Source of the DNA: Pseudomonas entomophila L48
Lineage (GTDB): Bacteria; Pseudomonadota; Gammaproteobacteria; Pseudomonadales; Pseudomonadaceae
Direction: 5' to 3'
Assembly (NCBI RefSeq): GCF_000026105.1
Contig: NC_008027.1
Span: forward strand, 5,786,501-5,850,500
Length of the DNA: 64,000 nt
Numbering within the stretch: the first letter of the stretch is position 1; each line of letters starts with the position of its first letter. The position numbers and the translations under genes are program-made. The notes under the pieces are model-generated. The model ran no database searches. It was not told the origin of the DNA and worked only from the letters and a program-made list of their open reading frames with translations. Of the stretch, positions 9,045-17,998 are shown piece after piece.

Positions 9045-9443
9045 ATGATTGAGCTCGAACAAGAAGATCCTATCCCGCAAGGTGACCTGGCCTTGCAAAT
9101 CACCGCGCTGCCGCGCGAAACCAACGGTTTCGGCGATATCTTCGGCGGCTGGCTGGTGGCCCAGATGGACTTGGCCGGTACCGCCATGGCCAGCCGCGTC
9201 GCCGGTGGCCGGGTGGCCACCGTATCGATCGATCGCATGGCGTTCCTGGTGCCGGTGGCCGTGGGCGCGCAACTGTCCTTCTATACCCAGACCTTGAAGA
9301 TCGGTCGCAGCTCGATCCAGATGAGGGTCGAAGTGTGGAACGACGATCCGCTGTCTGGCGAATGGCGCAAGGTGACCGAAGCGGAGTTCGTGTTCGTCGC
9401 CATCGACGGCAGCGGTCGTACCCGCTCCGTGCCTCGTCGCTGA
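9045..9443 (+). CDS. Acyl-CoA thioesterase, hotdog fold (YciA-like)
   Basis: The 132-residue protein is a single hotdog domain of the acyl-CoA thioesterase family, hydrolysing acyl-CoA to free acid and CoA in the cytoplasm. Family marks are NGFGDIFGGWLVAQMDLAG (the helix and catalytic Asp region) and ATVSIDRMAFLVPV. The start at 9045 (MIELEQEDP) gives the usual short length and follows AGAGG; the open frame before it has no family resemblance. It is probably transcribed alone or with the mutarotase gene 73 bases downstream. Confidence 0.9.
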   Translation: MIELEQEDPIPQGDLALQITALPRETNGFGDIFGGWLVAQMDLAGTAMASRVAGGRVATVSIDRMAFLVPVAVGAQLSFYTQTLKIGRSSIQMRVEVWNDDPLSGEWRKVTEAEFVFVAIDGSGRTRSVPRR

Positions 9444-9516
9444 GCCACGCGGGCGTTAAACTCATGGCAGGTCACCGGGTCCAACGGCCCGACAGGCAAC
9501 CAATGAGACGAGTGCA

Positions 9517-10413
9517 ATGGCTAACTTCCAGGTCGACACCGAGCAACACGGCGAACTCAACTGCTGGCGCATCACCAGCGAACACGCCGAACTGCTGATC
9601 GCCCAGCAGGGCGCGCAGGTCCTCAGCTACCAGCGGATCGGCGAGCCGCCGCTGCTGTGGCTGAGCGACCAGGCCATCTTCCGCCAGGGCAAGTCGGTGC
9701 GCGCCGGCGCGCCGGTGTGCTGGCCGTGGTTCGGCATCTTCGAGCGCAACCCCGACTCGGTCAAAGCCATGTACAAGGGCGAGCAACCACCGGCCCACGG
9801 CCTGGTGCGTGGCCGCGACTGGCAGTTGCTGGGCGTCGAGGAGGCCGGCGACACCTTGCGTATCGAGTTCGCGCTACCCGAAGCCCAAGGCGATCTGCCG
9901 GGCTGGCCGCACGAAGTGGAGCTCAAGCTTGTGGTGGAGCTGGGCCAGCAACTGAAGCTGACCCTCACCAGCTATAACCTCGGCAACACCGATGTCACCC
10001 TGAGCCAGGCCCTGCATAGCTACTTTGCCGTTAGCGACGTGCGCCAGGTGCAGGTGGAAGGTGTGGATGGGCTGGCCTATATCGAAACCCTGGCCAACTG
10101 GGAACAGCGCCAGCAGCAGGGCAACCTGGGCTTCGCGGGCGAGACCGACCGCATCTACCTGAACGCCCCTGAGCGCCTGGCCATCGTCGACCCGCACTGG
10201 AACCGGCGCATCACCCTGCAGGCCGGCGGCTCACGCACTGCGGTGATCTGGAACCCCTGGACCGACCGCGCCCGCGACCTGCCGGACATGGCCGACGATG
10301 GCTGGCAGCGCATGCTGTGCATCGAGACGGCGAATGTGATGGATGATGTGGTGACGCTGAGGCCGGGGGCCAGTCATTCGATGAGCGTGGCGATCGGTAG
10401 CGAAGTACTCTGA
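9517..10413 (+). CDS. D-hexose-6-phosphate mutarotase (YeaD family)
   Basis: The 298-residue protein belongs to the aldose-1-epimerase superfamily, YeaD branch, which interconverts alpha and beta anomers of hexose 6-phosphates in the cytoplasm. The two catalytic-type histidines are visible in PPAHGLVRGRDW (His94) and SQALHSYFAVSD, and the sugar-phosphate site arginine region in WPWFG. The start (MANFQVDTEQ) follows AATGAGACGAGTGCA with a modest GAG site. The length is normal. Confidence 0.9.
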   Translation: MANFQVDTEQHGELNCWRITSEHAELLIAQQGAQVLSYQRIGEPPLLWLSDQAIFRQGKSVRAGAPVCWPWFGIFERNPDSVKAMYKGEQPPAHGLVRGRDWQLLGVEEAGDTLRIEFALPEAQGDLPGWPHEVELKLVVELGQQLKLTLTSYNLGNTDVTLSQALHSYFAVSDVRQVQVEGVDGLAYIETLANWEQRQQQGNLGFAGETDRIYLNAPERLAIVDPHWNRRITLQAGGSRTAVIWNPWTDRARDLPDMADDGWQRMLCIETANVMDDVVTLRPGASHSMSVAIGSEVL

Positions 10414-10438
10414 AGCTTCCGGGACCGCTACGCGGTCC

Positions 10439-10504
10439 TTTCGCGGCACAAGGCCGCTCCCACAGGAGCCATGCGAATCCCGTGGGAGCGGCCTTGTGTC
10501 GCGA
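10439..10504. repeat. REP inverted pair (TTTCGCGGCACAAGGCC type)
   Basis: Two facing REP elements of the GCGGCACAAGGCCGCTCC type lie between the mutarotase stop and the convergent DUF3299 gene, followed by a small GGGCTGCGAAGCAGCCC hairpin. Confidence 0.8.
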
Positions 10505-10530
10505 TGGGCTGCGAAGCAGCCCCAGTAGCC

Positions 10531-11064
10531 TTACAGATCGGCGTCTTCCACCACCCTCACCTGCCCCGCGTCCAGCGCGTACGCAGCATCTGCCAGGTCA
10601 TTGCTGACCTTCTCCACCTTCAACAAGCCGGTCACCCACAACGGCGTGTAGATATCGTCGATCTTCAACCCTTTCGGATAACGCACCAGCACCAGCTGGT
10701 TCGGCGGCGGCGGCGGTACATGGATGCAGGCGCCCGGGTACGGCACCAGGAAGAACAGTGTGCTGTTGCCCTTGGCATCGCTCTCCAGCGGCACCGGATA
10801 CCCCCCCAGGCGGATCTGCTTGCCATTCATCGCTGCCACGGTCTTGGTCGAGTACATCACCGCCGGCAAACCCTTGCTCTGCTTCAAGCCGCCCTTGGCG
10901 GTGAAGGTCCCTTGGGCTTCCGGAGAGTTGTGGTCGATCTCGGGCATCTGCTCGAGGGCTTTCTGGTCCGACTTGGGCATCAGTTCCAGCCAGTCGGTCT
11001 CGGGCAGTTCTGCATGAGCCAGGGCGCTGGCCAGCAGCAAGGGAAGGAGAAATAACGCACGCAT
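10531..11064 (-). CDS. Exported DUF3299 protein
   Basis: The 177-residue product has a classical signal peptide (MRALFLLPLLLASALAHA, cleavage after AHA) and a periplasmic domain of the DUF3299 family, with IRLGGYPVPLE and PGACIHVPPPPPNQ segments that are typical. The function is unknown; family members are often encoded near ABC-type lipoprotein or metal-related exporters, but no such neighbour is present here. The start at 11064 is preferred because it begins the signal peptide; a TTG five codons earlier has no ribosome site. Confidence 0.85.
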   Translation of the reverse strand: MRALFLLPLLLASALAHAELPETDWLELMPKSDQKALEQMPEIDHNSPEAQGTFTAKGGLKQSKGLPAVMYSTKTVAAMNGKQIRLGGYPVPLESDAKGNSTLFFLVPYPGACIHVPPPPPNQLVLVRYPKGLKIDDIYTPLWVTGLLKVEKVSNDLADAAYALDAGQVRVVEDADL

Positions 11065-11114
11065 GGAAATGCTCGGCAACTCGGGGATTGAATTGCCGAC
11101 ATTCTAACGTGTGT

Positions 11115-11360
11115 TCAGCTCTTCTTGATGAAGCCGTAGATCACCAAGAGGATGATGGCGCCCACCAAGGCCCCGAAGAAGCCTGCGGCCTGCCCGGCCT
11201 GGTAGATGCCAAGGGCTTGCCCGCCATAGGTGGCGGCCAGGGAGCCGGCGATGCCGAGGAGGATGGTCATGATCCAGCCCATGCTGTCGTCACCCGGTTT
11301 CAGGAAACGCGCCAGCAGGCCGACGATCAGGCCGATGAAGATGGTTCCAATGATGCCCAT
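11115..11360 (-). CDS. GlsB/YeaQ/YmgE family small membrane protein
   Basis: This 81-residue protein has three predicted membrane helices and the transglycosylase-associated (Transgly_assoc) family pattern GLIVGLLARFLKPGDD... GIAGSLAATYGGQ. Homologues are stress-induced membrane proteins of unclear function, despite the family name. The ATG at 11360 follows AGAGGG. It is a stand-alone minus-strand gene between DUF3299 and purK. Confidence 0.9.
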   Translation of the reverse strand: MGIIGTIFIGLIVGLLARFLKPGDDSMGWIMTILLGIAGSLAATYGGQALGIYQAGQAAGFFGALVGAIILLVIYGFIKKS

Positions 11361-11457
11361 GGCAAACCCTCTGAGATGAAAGATGGAACAAGCCAAAGCC
11401 TAGACAGCGCTTTGGCTTGTCGCCATTTCAGAGCGGTGTTGCCCCGCAGAAGTTCGC

Positions 11458-12540
11458 TCAGCCGGCGATCAACGCCTCTACTTCGGCGATCTTGGCCTTC
11501 AGCGTGGCCATGTCGTCGCAACGCAGGGTGGCGTGGCCGACCTTGCGCCCGGCCTTGAAGGCCTTGCCGTAGTGGTGCAGGTGGCAGTCGTCGATGGCGA
11601 TGACCTTGTCCACCGCCGGCACTTCGCCGATGAAGTTGAGCATGGCGCTCTCACCCACCTTGGCGGTCGAACCCAGCGGCAGGCCGGCCACGGCGCGCAG
11701 GTGGTTCTCGAACTGGCTGCATTCGCTGCCTTCGATGGTCCAGTGCCCGGAGTTGTGCACGCGCGGGGCGATCTCGTTGGCCTTCAGGCCACCGTCGACT
11801 TCGAAGAACTCGAATGCCATCACACCGACATAGTCCAGCTTCTGCAGGACGCGACCGACGTAGTCTTCGGCCAGGGCCTGCAGCGGGTGTGCATCACTGG
11901 CCACCGACAGTTTCAGGATGCCGCTGTCGTGGGTGTTGTGCACCAGCGGGTAGAAGCGGGTTTCGCCATCACGGGCACGCACAGCCACCAGCGACACTTC
12001 ACCGGTGAACGGCACGAAACCTTCCAGCAGGCAGGGCACGCTGCCCAGCTCGGCGAAGGTGCCCACCACGTCCTCGGGCTTGCGCAGGACCTTCTGGCCC
12101 TTGCCGTCATACCCCAGGGTGCGGGTCTTGAGCACGGCCGGCAGGCCGATGCTGGCGACGGCGGCATCCAGGTCCGCTTGCGAGAGGATGTCGGCGAACG
12201 CCGGGGTCGGAATCCCCAGGTCGCGGAACATGCTCTTCTCGAACAGGCGATCGCGGGCAATGCGCAGCGCTTCGGCGCTCGGGTAGACCGGCACGAACTG
12301 CGAGAGGAAGGCGACGGTCTCGGCCGGCACGCTCTCGAACTCGAACGTTACCAGGTCGACTTCGTCGGCCAGCTGGCGCAGGTGGTCCTGGTCGCCGTAG
12401 TCGGCGCGCAGGTGCTCGCCCAGCGGGGCGGCGCAGGCGTCCGGGGCCGGGTCGAGGAAAGCGAAGTTCATGCCCAGCGGGGTGCCCGCCAGGGCCAGCA
12501 TGCGGCCCAGCTGGCCGCCACCGATTACACCGATCTTCAT
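11458..12540 (-). CDS. purK: 5-(carboxyamino)imidazole ribonucleotide synthase PurK
   Basis: The 360-residue ATP-grasp enzyme converts AIR, bicarbonate and ATP to N5-CAIR in purine biosynthesis. It starts with the Rossmann-like MKIGVIGGGQLGRML and carries the ATP-grasp segments KTRTLGYDGKGQ and EIAPRVHNSGHWTIEG typical of PurK. The start at 12540 fits the family. It lies 10 bases after purE, so the two are an operon in the usual purEK order. Confidence 0.97.
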   Translation of the reverse strand: MKIGVIGGGQLGRMLALAGTPLGMNFAFLDPAPDACAAPLGEHLRADYGDQDHLRQLADEVDLVTFEFESVPAETVAFLSQFVPVYPSAEALRIARDRLFEKSMFRDLGIPTPAFADILSQADLDAAVASIGLPAVLKTRTLGYDGKGQKVLRKPEDVVGTFAELGSVPCLLEGFVPFTGEVSLVAVRARDGETRFYPLVHNTHDSGILKLSVASDAHPLQALAEDYVGRVLQKLDYVGVMAFEFFEVDGGLKANEIAPRVHNSGHWTIEGSECSQFENHLRAVAGLPLGSTAKVGESAMLNFIGEVPAVDKVIAIDDCHLHHYGKAFKAGRKVGHATLRCDDMATLKAKIAEVEALIAG

Positions 12541-12550
12541 AGCGTCAACC

Positions 12551-13042
12551 TCAAGCCTGGCGCGGGTCTGGATTGTCCAGCACGGTGTCGGTCTGTTCCG
12601 TGCGGAACTGCTTGAGCGCCGCATGGAACTGCGGGTACTTGGCGCCCAGGATGCTCGCCGACAGCAGCGCGGCGTTGATCGCGCCGGCCTTGCCGATGGC
12701 CAGGGTGGCTACCGGCACGCCAGCAGGCATCTGCACGATCGACAGCAGCGAGTCGACACCCGACAGCATCGACGACTGCACCGGCACGCCCAGCACCGGC
12801 AGGTGGGTCTTGGCGGCGCACATGCCTGGCAGGTGGGCGGCGCCACCGGCACCGGCGATGATCACCTCGATGCCGCGGCCGTCGGCCTCCTCGGCGTACT
12901 GGAACAGCAGGTCCGGGGTACGGTGGGCGGAAACCACCTTCACCTCGTAGGGAATGCCGAGTTTTTCCAGCATATCGGCGGTGTGGCTAAGGGTGGACCA
13001 ATCGGACTTGGAGCCCATGATCACGCCAACCAGTGCACTCAT
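12551..13042 (-). CDS. purE: N5-CAIR mutase PurE
   Basis: The 163-residue class I PurE rearranges N5-CAIR to CAIR, following PurK in purine biosynthesis. Characteristic sequences are [13 protein letters not shown] near the N-terminus, [21 protein letters not shown] and [22 protein letters not shown]. The start at 13042 ([10 protein letters not shown]) is the family start; upstream in-frame codons enter a hairpin leader. The gene has a transcribed leader containing a terminator-like hairpin 38 bases before the start. Confidence 0.97.
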   Translation of the reverse strand: MSALVGVIMGSKSDWSTLSHTADMLEKLGIPYEVKVVSAHRTPDLLFQYAEEADGRGIEVIIAGAGGAAHLPGMCAAKTHLPVLGVPVQSSMLSGVDSLLSIVQMPAGVPVATLAIGKAGAINAALLSASILGAKYPQFHAALKQFRTEQTDTVLDNPDPRQA

Positions 13043-13079
13043 CGTCGAGCCTCTTCGCTTGTGCGCCCGCAGGCGCGTC

Positions 13080-13120
13080 AAAAAACAACAAGCCACGCGG
13101 GACGACCGGCGTGGCTTGTT
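13080..13120 (-). terminator. Intrinsic terminator just upstream of purE (possible attenuator)
   Basis: A 12-bp perfect stem (AACAAGCCACGC / GCGTGGCTTGTT, 13087-13098 with 13109-13120) is followed on the minus strand by a T-run at 13085-13080, then purE starts 38 bases further. It could end the LysR-gene transcript or act as an attenuator in the purEK leader; a candidate promoter lies between the LysR gene and the hairpin. Confidence 0.7.
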
Positions 13121-13130
13121 TGCTGATCTG

Positions 13131-13189
13131 GACCGGAGCTGTCCGGTCGAAAGGCCGCGCAGTATACCGCAAGGGAGTGCGTTTAAGGC
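13131..13189 (-). promoter_or_regulatory. Candidate purEK promoter and leader hairpin
   Basis: On the minus strand a TATACT hexamer (13166-13161) is preceded at 17 bases by a weak GCCTTA. Downstream of the likely start is a perfect hairpin GACCGGA-CAGC-TCCGGTC (13148-13131). The transcript would then run into the terminator-like hairpin before purE. Confidence 0.45.
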
Positions 13190-13212
13190 ACCCCGGCGAC
13201 CAACTGTCGCCC

Positions 13213-14142
13213 TTATTTTTCGGGGGTTTGGCTGACTTTCGGGTCAACTGAACCGCCCTCCAGCTTGCGCCACAGCAACCGCACGTTGGCCTTGCGCACC
13301 AGGGCGCAACGATAGAGGCGGATTTCCAGCGGCACATGCCATTGGCTGCCACCACAGATCACCAGTTCGCCACGCTCCAGCTCGCCGCGCATCGACAGCT
13401 TGGGTACCCAGGCAATGCCCATGCCTTCCAGCGCCATGCTCTTGAGACTGTCGGCCATCGCGGTTTCATAGACAGTGGTATAGCGCAGGTTGCGCTGGCG
13501 CAGCAGCAGGTTGACCGAACGGCCGAGGAAAGCGCCGGCACTGTAGGCCAGCAACGGCACGCTGCCCTCGCCTTCAAGGTCGAACAAGGGCTTGCCGTCC
13601 GGCCCCACGGCGCACACCGGCAGCATTTCGGTGTCGCCCATGTGCAGTGAAGGGAAGATTTCGGCATCCATCTGCAATGCCGCATCCGGATCATAGAAGG
13701 CCAGCATCAGGTCGCAACCACCCTCGCGCAAGGCATGCACCGCATCACCGACGTTGGTGGCCACCAGGCGGGTGGCGATGTTCAAGCCGTCGTTGCGCAA
13801 CTGGGCCACCCAGCGGGGGAAGAAGCCCGAGGCCAGGGAGTGGGCCGCCGCCACCTGGATAACCTCGCCCTGCCCGCCTTCGAGGTGGTGCAAATGGCGA
13901 AGAACTTCGCTCAACTGGTCGACAACAGTGCGCGCGGTGACGAGAAACAGCTGCCCGGCCTCGGTCAGTTCGATGGGCGTGCGGGAACGATTCACCAAGG
14001 TCAGCCCCAGCGCCGCTTCCAGGCTTCTTATGCGGCGGCTGAACGCCGGCTGGGTGACGAAACGGCGCTCGGCCGCCTGCGAGAAACTGCGGGTGGAGGC
14101 CAGGGCACTGAAGTCCTCCAGCCATTTGCTTTCGAGGTTCAT
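13213..14142 (-). CDS. LysR-family regulator, HypT (YjiE)-like
   Basis: The 309-residue transcription factor has an N-terminal winged helix ([36 protein letters not shown], given here in parts: [21 protein letters not shown]) and a LysR substrate-binding domain. The pattern resembles, from memory, E. coli HypT (YjiE), including [15 protein letters not shown] and [12 protein letters not shown]. It is divergent from aspA over a 181-bp gap with a LysR-type palindrome, so it probably controls itself and aspA; the inducer is unknown. The ATG at 14142 is the only sensible start. Confidence 0.88.
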   Translation of the reverse strand: MNLESKWLEDFSALASTRSFSQAAERRFVTQPAFSRRIRSLEAALGLTLVNRSRTPIELTEAGQLFLVTARTVVDQLSEVLRHLHHLEGGQGEVIQVAAAHSLASGFFPRWVAQLRNDGLNIATRLVATNVGDAVHALREGGCDLMLAFYDPDAALQMDAEIFPSLHMGDTEMLPVCAVGPDGKPLFDLEGEGSVPLLAYSAGAFLGRSVNLLLRQRNLRYTTVYETAMADSLKSMALEGMGIAWVPKLSMRGELERGELVICGGSQWHVPLEIRLYRCALVRKANVRLLWRKLEGGSVDPKVSQTPEK

Positions 14143-14210
14143 CGACTACTCCGCAACGCGTGCACCAAAATGGAACACGCTCGATTGTCAATCGGCGTCA
14201 CATCAAACCG

Positions 14211-14227
14211 TATGCCGTTTGTGCATA
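14211..14227. promoter_or_regulatory. LysR-type operator in the aspA divergent promoter
   Basis: TATGCCGTTTGTGCATA has perfect 5-bp arms (TATGC/GCATA) and contains a T-N11-A core, the usual LysR-family recognition pattern. It lies about 70 bases upstream of the LysR gene start and 97 bases upstream of aspA. Confidence 0.55.
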
Positions 14228-14323
14228 GGTTAGCGTGCAACAGCATTGGCCGCAAAATCCGGGCAGCCCTAGGATTGGCGCCATTCCGGCAGGTGCCGGG
14301 TCAAAATCGAGATGATATCTATC

Positions 14324-15748
14324 ATGTCCTCCGCTGCATCGTTCCGCGTCGAAAAAGATCTGCTTGGTACCCTTGAAGTCCCTGCCGATGCCTACTACGG
14401 CATCCAGACCCTGCGCGCTGCCAACAACTTCCACCTCTCCGGCGTTCCGCTGTCGCACTACCCGAAACTGGTAGTCGGCCTGGCGATGGTCAAGCAGGCC
14501 GCTGCTGACGCCAACCGTGAGCTGGGGCACCTGAGCGATGCCAAGCACGCTGCCATCAGCGCAGCCTGCGCCCGACTGATCAAGGGTGACTTCCACGATC
14601 AGTTCGTCGTGGACATGATTCAAGGCGGTGCTGGCACCTCCACCAACATGAACGCCAACGAAGTCATCGCCAACGTTGCGCTGGAGCACATGGGCCACCA
14701 GAAAGGTGAGTACCAGTACCTGCACCCGAACAACGACGTGAACATGGCGCAGTCGACCAACGACGCCTACCCGACTGCGATCCGTCTGGGCTTGCTGCTG
14801 GGCCACGACGCCCTGCTGGCCAGCCTCGACAGCCTGATCCAGGCCTTCGCCGCCAAAGGTAAAGAGTTCGACCACGTACTGAAGATGGGCCGTACCCAGC
14901 TGCAGGACGCCGTGCCGATGACCCTGGGCCAGGAATTCCGCGCCTTCGCCACCACCATGACCGAAGACCTGCAGCGCCTGCGCTCGCTGGCTCCGGAACT
15001 GCTGACCGAAATCAACCTGGGCGGCACCGCCATCGGTACCGGCATCAACGCCGACCCGGGCTACCAGATGCTGGCCGTGCAGCGCCTGGCCATCATCAGC
15101 GGCCAGCCGCTGGTGCCTGCCGCCGACCTGATCGAAGCCACCTCCGACATGGGCGCCTTCGTGCTGTTCTCCGGCATGCTCAAGCGCACCGCGGTCAAGC
15201 TGTCGAAGATCTGCAACGACCTGCGCCTGCTGTCCAGCGGCCCGCGTACCGGCATCAACGAGATCAACCTGCCGGCGCGTCAGCCAGGCAGCTCGATCAT
15301 GCCAGGCAAGGTCAACCCGGTAATTCCGGAAGCCGTCAACCAAGTCGCCTTCGCCATCATGGGCAACGACCTGGCCCTGACCGTCGCCGCCGAAGGTGGC
15401 CAGCTGCAGCTGAACGTGATGGAACCGCTGATCGCCTTCAAGATCTTCGACTCGATCCGCCTGCTGCAACGCGCCATGGACATGCTGCGCGAGCACTGCA
15501 TCGTCGGCATCACCGCCAACGAACAGCGCTGCCGTGAACTGGTCGAGCACTCGATCGGCCTGGTCACCGCCCTGAACCCGTACATCGGCTACGAAAACGC
15601 CACCCGTATCGCCCGCGTCGCCCTGGAAACCGGCCGCGGCGTGCTGGAACTGGTGCGCGAGGAGAAGCTGCTGGACGAAGCGATGCTCAACGACATCCTG
15701 CGTCCGGAAAACATGATCGCTCCCCGTCTGGTTCCGCTGAAGGCGTAA
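14324..15748 (+). CDS. aspA: Aspartate ammonia-lyase (aspartase)
   Basis: The 474-residue enzyme reversibly converts aspartate to fumarate and ammonia. The fumarase/aspartase superfamily signature GSSIMPGKVNP is present, as are GGAGTSTNMNANEVIAN and STNDAYPTA, which form the active site shared by aspartases and class II fumarases. MPGKVNPV with the N-terminal RVEKDLLGTLEVPADAYYGIQT favours aspartase. The start at 14324 (MSSAASFRVEKD) gives the normal length; an ATG four codons earlier has no proper ribosome site. A strong terminator follows. Confidence 0.95.
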   Translation: MSSAASFRVEKDLLGTLEVPADAYYGIQTLRAANNFHLSGVPLSHYPKLVVGLAMVKQAAADANRELGHLSDAKHAAISAACARLIKGDFHDQFVVDMIQGGAGTSTNMNANEVIANVALEHMGHQKGEYQYLHPNNDVNMAQSTNDAYPTAIRLGLLLGHDALLASLDSLIQAFAAKGKEFDHVLKMGRTQLQDAVPMTLGQEFRAFATTMTEDLQRLRSLAPELLTEINLGGTAIGTGINADPGYQMLAVQRLAIISGQPLVPAADLIEATSDMGAFVLFSGMLKRTAVKLSKICNDLRLLSSGPRTGINEINLPARQPGSSIMPGKVNPVIPEAVNQVAFAIMGNDLALTVAAEGGQLQLNVMEPLIAFKIFDSIRLLQRAMDMLREHCIVGITANEQRCRELVEHSIGLVTALNPYIGYENATRIARVALETGRGVLELVREEKLLDEAMLNDILRPENMIAPRLVPLKA

Positions 15749-15806
15749 CCCAGACCGCTGCAAAACGTCTCACCAGGTCGAGGGACTAGACACCTCTCAA
15801 CCTTTC

Positions 15807-15841
15807 AAGGGCCCGAGCGCACGCTCCGGGCCCTTTTTTTA
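15807..15841 (+). terminator. Rho-independent terminator after aspA
   Basis: A hairpin with arms AAGGGCCCG and CGGGCCCTT is followed by a seven-base T-run. It lies directly against the stop codon of the convergent lipase gene. Confidence 0.9.
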
Positions 15842-17992
15842 TATGAGGTCGAGCGGGTCATCAAGGCTGGCGAACAGCTCGTCGAACGTCACCACGTTGA
15901 TGTCCTGTTCCTTGGGCGCCATGGCCAACGGCGCGGCCTGGGTGCTGGCGGCGTGGGCCTGCCAGCGGTCCAGGGCCTCAGCCAGTTGCGGCTGGCCTGC
16001 GAGGCTGCCGTAGACGTCGGCTTCGCTGACCGGGGCGCGGCGCAGGCTGGCCAGCCGCTCGCGGGTAGCCTGCAGGCGTTCCAGTTCTTTTTCGATGGCG
16101 GTCAGGCTGGGCTCGCGTGAACGCGGGTAGTAGTCGCCCCGACTCAGCCGGGAGCGGCGCTCGCGCAGTTGCTGGCTGATCGATGCCAATGCTGTGTCCA
16201 CCGCCTCCAGTTCCCGCACGGTCACCGCTGGCGTGCGGTTGGCCAACGCCTGCTGGTGACGGCGCAGCATGGCCCAGCAGGCCGGGATGTAGCTGGACAC
16301 CATGAAATGATCCGCCAGGCTGACCGACCGGTGCTGCGGCAGGCCATCGACCTTTTCCAGGTAGTAGTTGCAGGCGGGCTGGGCGGTGATGGTGGTGCAG
16401 CCCGGGCGCCAGAGAATGGCCGAGGATTCCTGGTTGCTGAGCTGGATCGGCATGAAATGCTGCAGCTCGCCATGGTGCCCGTAGGGCTCGCCGTCCTGGT
16501 TGACCAGGCCTGTTCGCATGACCATGGCGCCAAGCGGGAAGTTGATACTCGCCAGGACGGCGCCAGTGGCGATCACCTCGTAACGGGTGTTCATCCACGG
16601 CAGTGGCAGGTTGGGGACCATGTCGTCATTGTTGACGATGCGGTGGTGGCGCAGGTCGGCGGCGCTGGCGAGGAACGTGCTGTCGCCGACTCGGGGGGCG
16701 CCGTAAGTATAGAGCTGGAGCGGGCCACTGTAGCCCCCTGTGCGCAGCATTTGGGCCAGCAGCAGTGCTACCGCGCCGCCGAGGCTGTGGCCGCAGATGA
16801 TGAGTTGCTGGGACTGGTAAAACTTGTCCATGTAAACTTCCACGAACTGTAAAGCACGCTTTGCGGCAAGGTAGAAACCACGATGAACCTTGCCATGCCC
16901 CTCTTCGAACGGGACCTGTAATGCGTCCACGTCACGCAATAGATCCGGGATCTTTTCGCTGGTGCCACGGATAGCGATGATCATCACATCGGCATTGTGG
17001 GTCATGAATGCCTGGGTGTCGGTGGTGTCCGAATATTCTCTATCATCCAAAAAGTGGATTCTGGCAGGATTCTTCTGGTCTTCACCTAGCGCTGGGTCGT
17101 TCTCCTCATACAGTTCAGGATCGAATGGCACAATTTCCCATCGCTGGGAATAAGGAACATCCTCGTAGAATGGGAAGTACTCTGTCTGTTGTTTCGTGTC
17201 TACGCGCCAGATCTCCTGCCCTTTGGCCAGAGCGTCGCCAAACCAGTTTCCGACGGTGGGGACATAAGGAAAATTGACCGATTTGGCTTTGACTGGGTGA
17301 CCTGGAGGCTCCTGCCCGAACGGGGTGTAACTGAGCGTGGCCATCAATGCCAACTGATAGAGGTTCAGCGCGCAAAACTCCTGATCCATTGACAGGACAG
17401 GCCGCAGCGCTCGCAGCGGGCGAACTTCCAATACCGTGTGCTTGCCGAACATGAGCCCGACACCCCATTCGCAATGCTTGCCCATGATTCGTCGAATACC
17501 CAGATCCGAAGGAAAGTCACTCAAGGACCTGGGCGGAAGGTGGCAGATGTGGCAGACAAGCTCGCTCACTTCGACTTGATAAAACTCGTCAGCGCTAACG
17601 GCTGCGGGATTTGACTGTGTTCTTCTACCGTCGCGATTCTGGAAATGCGTTTGCTCAGCACGAACTTGAATATCGGTAATCTTCAGCGGGTAAAAATCTC
17701 GTGTCTGCAATTTCATATAGCCATCATCACCTCCCGCATATTCGCTCGCAAAGCGCAACGATACAGGACCACGGCAATGATTTAAGACCTCACCTCTACC
17801 CTCTGTGTCTAGGGCTCCCTTATAGGTTGTGCCATCCATATCCACAACTTCAAAAAAAGCACCTGCATACGGGGCCCCATGACCTTGCTCGTCTACCAAT
17901 TGAAAGCTCGTTGAGACGCCGCGCACAGGACAAACAAGCATAATATTATTGAGTGGATGATTAACTTCCTTGAGGAACTGATTATGGCCCAT
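15839..17992 (-). CDS. Class 3 lipase-domain protein, probable type VI secretion effector
   Basis: The 717-residue protein has a central Lipase_3 (alpha/beta hydrolase) domain, about 330-520. The nucleophile motif GHSLGG places Ser403; TYGAPRVGD follows near 430 and NNDDMVPNLP near 455, the usual positions for the acid residue, with a candidate His in GHHGELQHF. The first 120 residues include a small beta-rich domain (FFEVVDMDGTTYKGALDTEG), and the last 130 residues are charged and helical. There is no signal peptide. It follows a vgrG, a DUF4123 adaptor gene and a lipoprotein gene on the same strand, so it is probably a phospholipase effector (Tle class by analogy, sub-family uncertain) injected into rival bacteria. 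Confidence 0.85.
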   Translation of the reverse strand: MGHNQFLKEVNHPLNNIMLVCPVRGVSTSFQLVDEQGHGAPYAGAFFEVVDMDGTTYKGALDTEGRGEVLNHCRGPVSLRFASEYAGGDDGYMKLQTRDFYPLKITDIQVRAEQTHFQNRDGRRTQSNPAAVSADEFYQVEVSELVCHICHLPPRSLSDFPSDLGIRRIMGKHCEWGVGLMFGKHTVLEVRPLRALRPVLSMDQEFCALNLYQLALMATLSYTPFGQEPPGHPVKAKSVNFPYVPTVGNWFGDALAKGQEIWRVDTKQQTEYFPFYEDVPYSQRWEIVPFDPELYEENDPALGEDQKNPARIHFLDDREYSDTTDTQAFMTHNADVMIIAIRGTSEKIPDLLRDVDALQVPFEEGHGKVHRGFYLAAKRALQFVEVYMDKFYQSQQLIICGHSLGGAVALLLAQMLRTGGYSGPLQLYTYGAPRVGDSTFLASAADLRHHRIVNNDDMVPNLPLPWMNTRYEVIATGAVLASINFPLGAMVMRTGLVNQDGEPYGHHGELQHFMPIQLSNQESSAILWRPGCTTITAQPACNYYLEKVDGLPQHRSVSLADHFMVSSYIPACWAMLRRHQQALANRTPAVTVRELEAVDTALASISQQLRERRSRLSRGDYYPRSREPSLTAIEKELERLQATRERLASLRRAPVSEADVYGSLAGQPQLAEALDRWQAHAASTQAAPLAMAPKEQDINVVTFDELFASLDDPLDLI

Positions 17993-17998
17993 AACATT

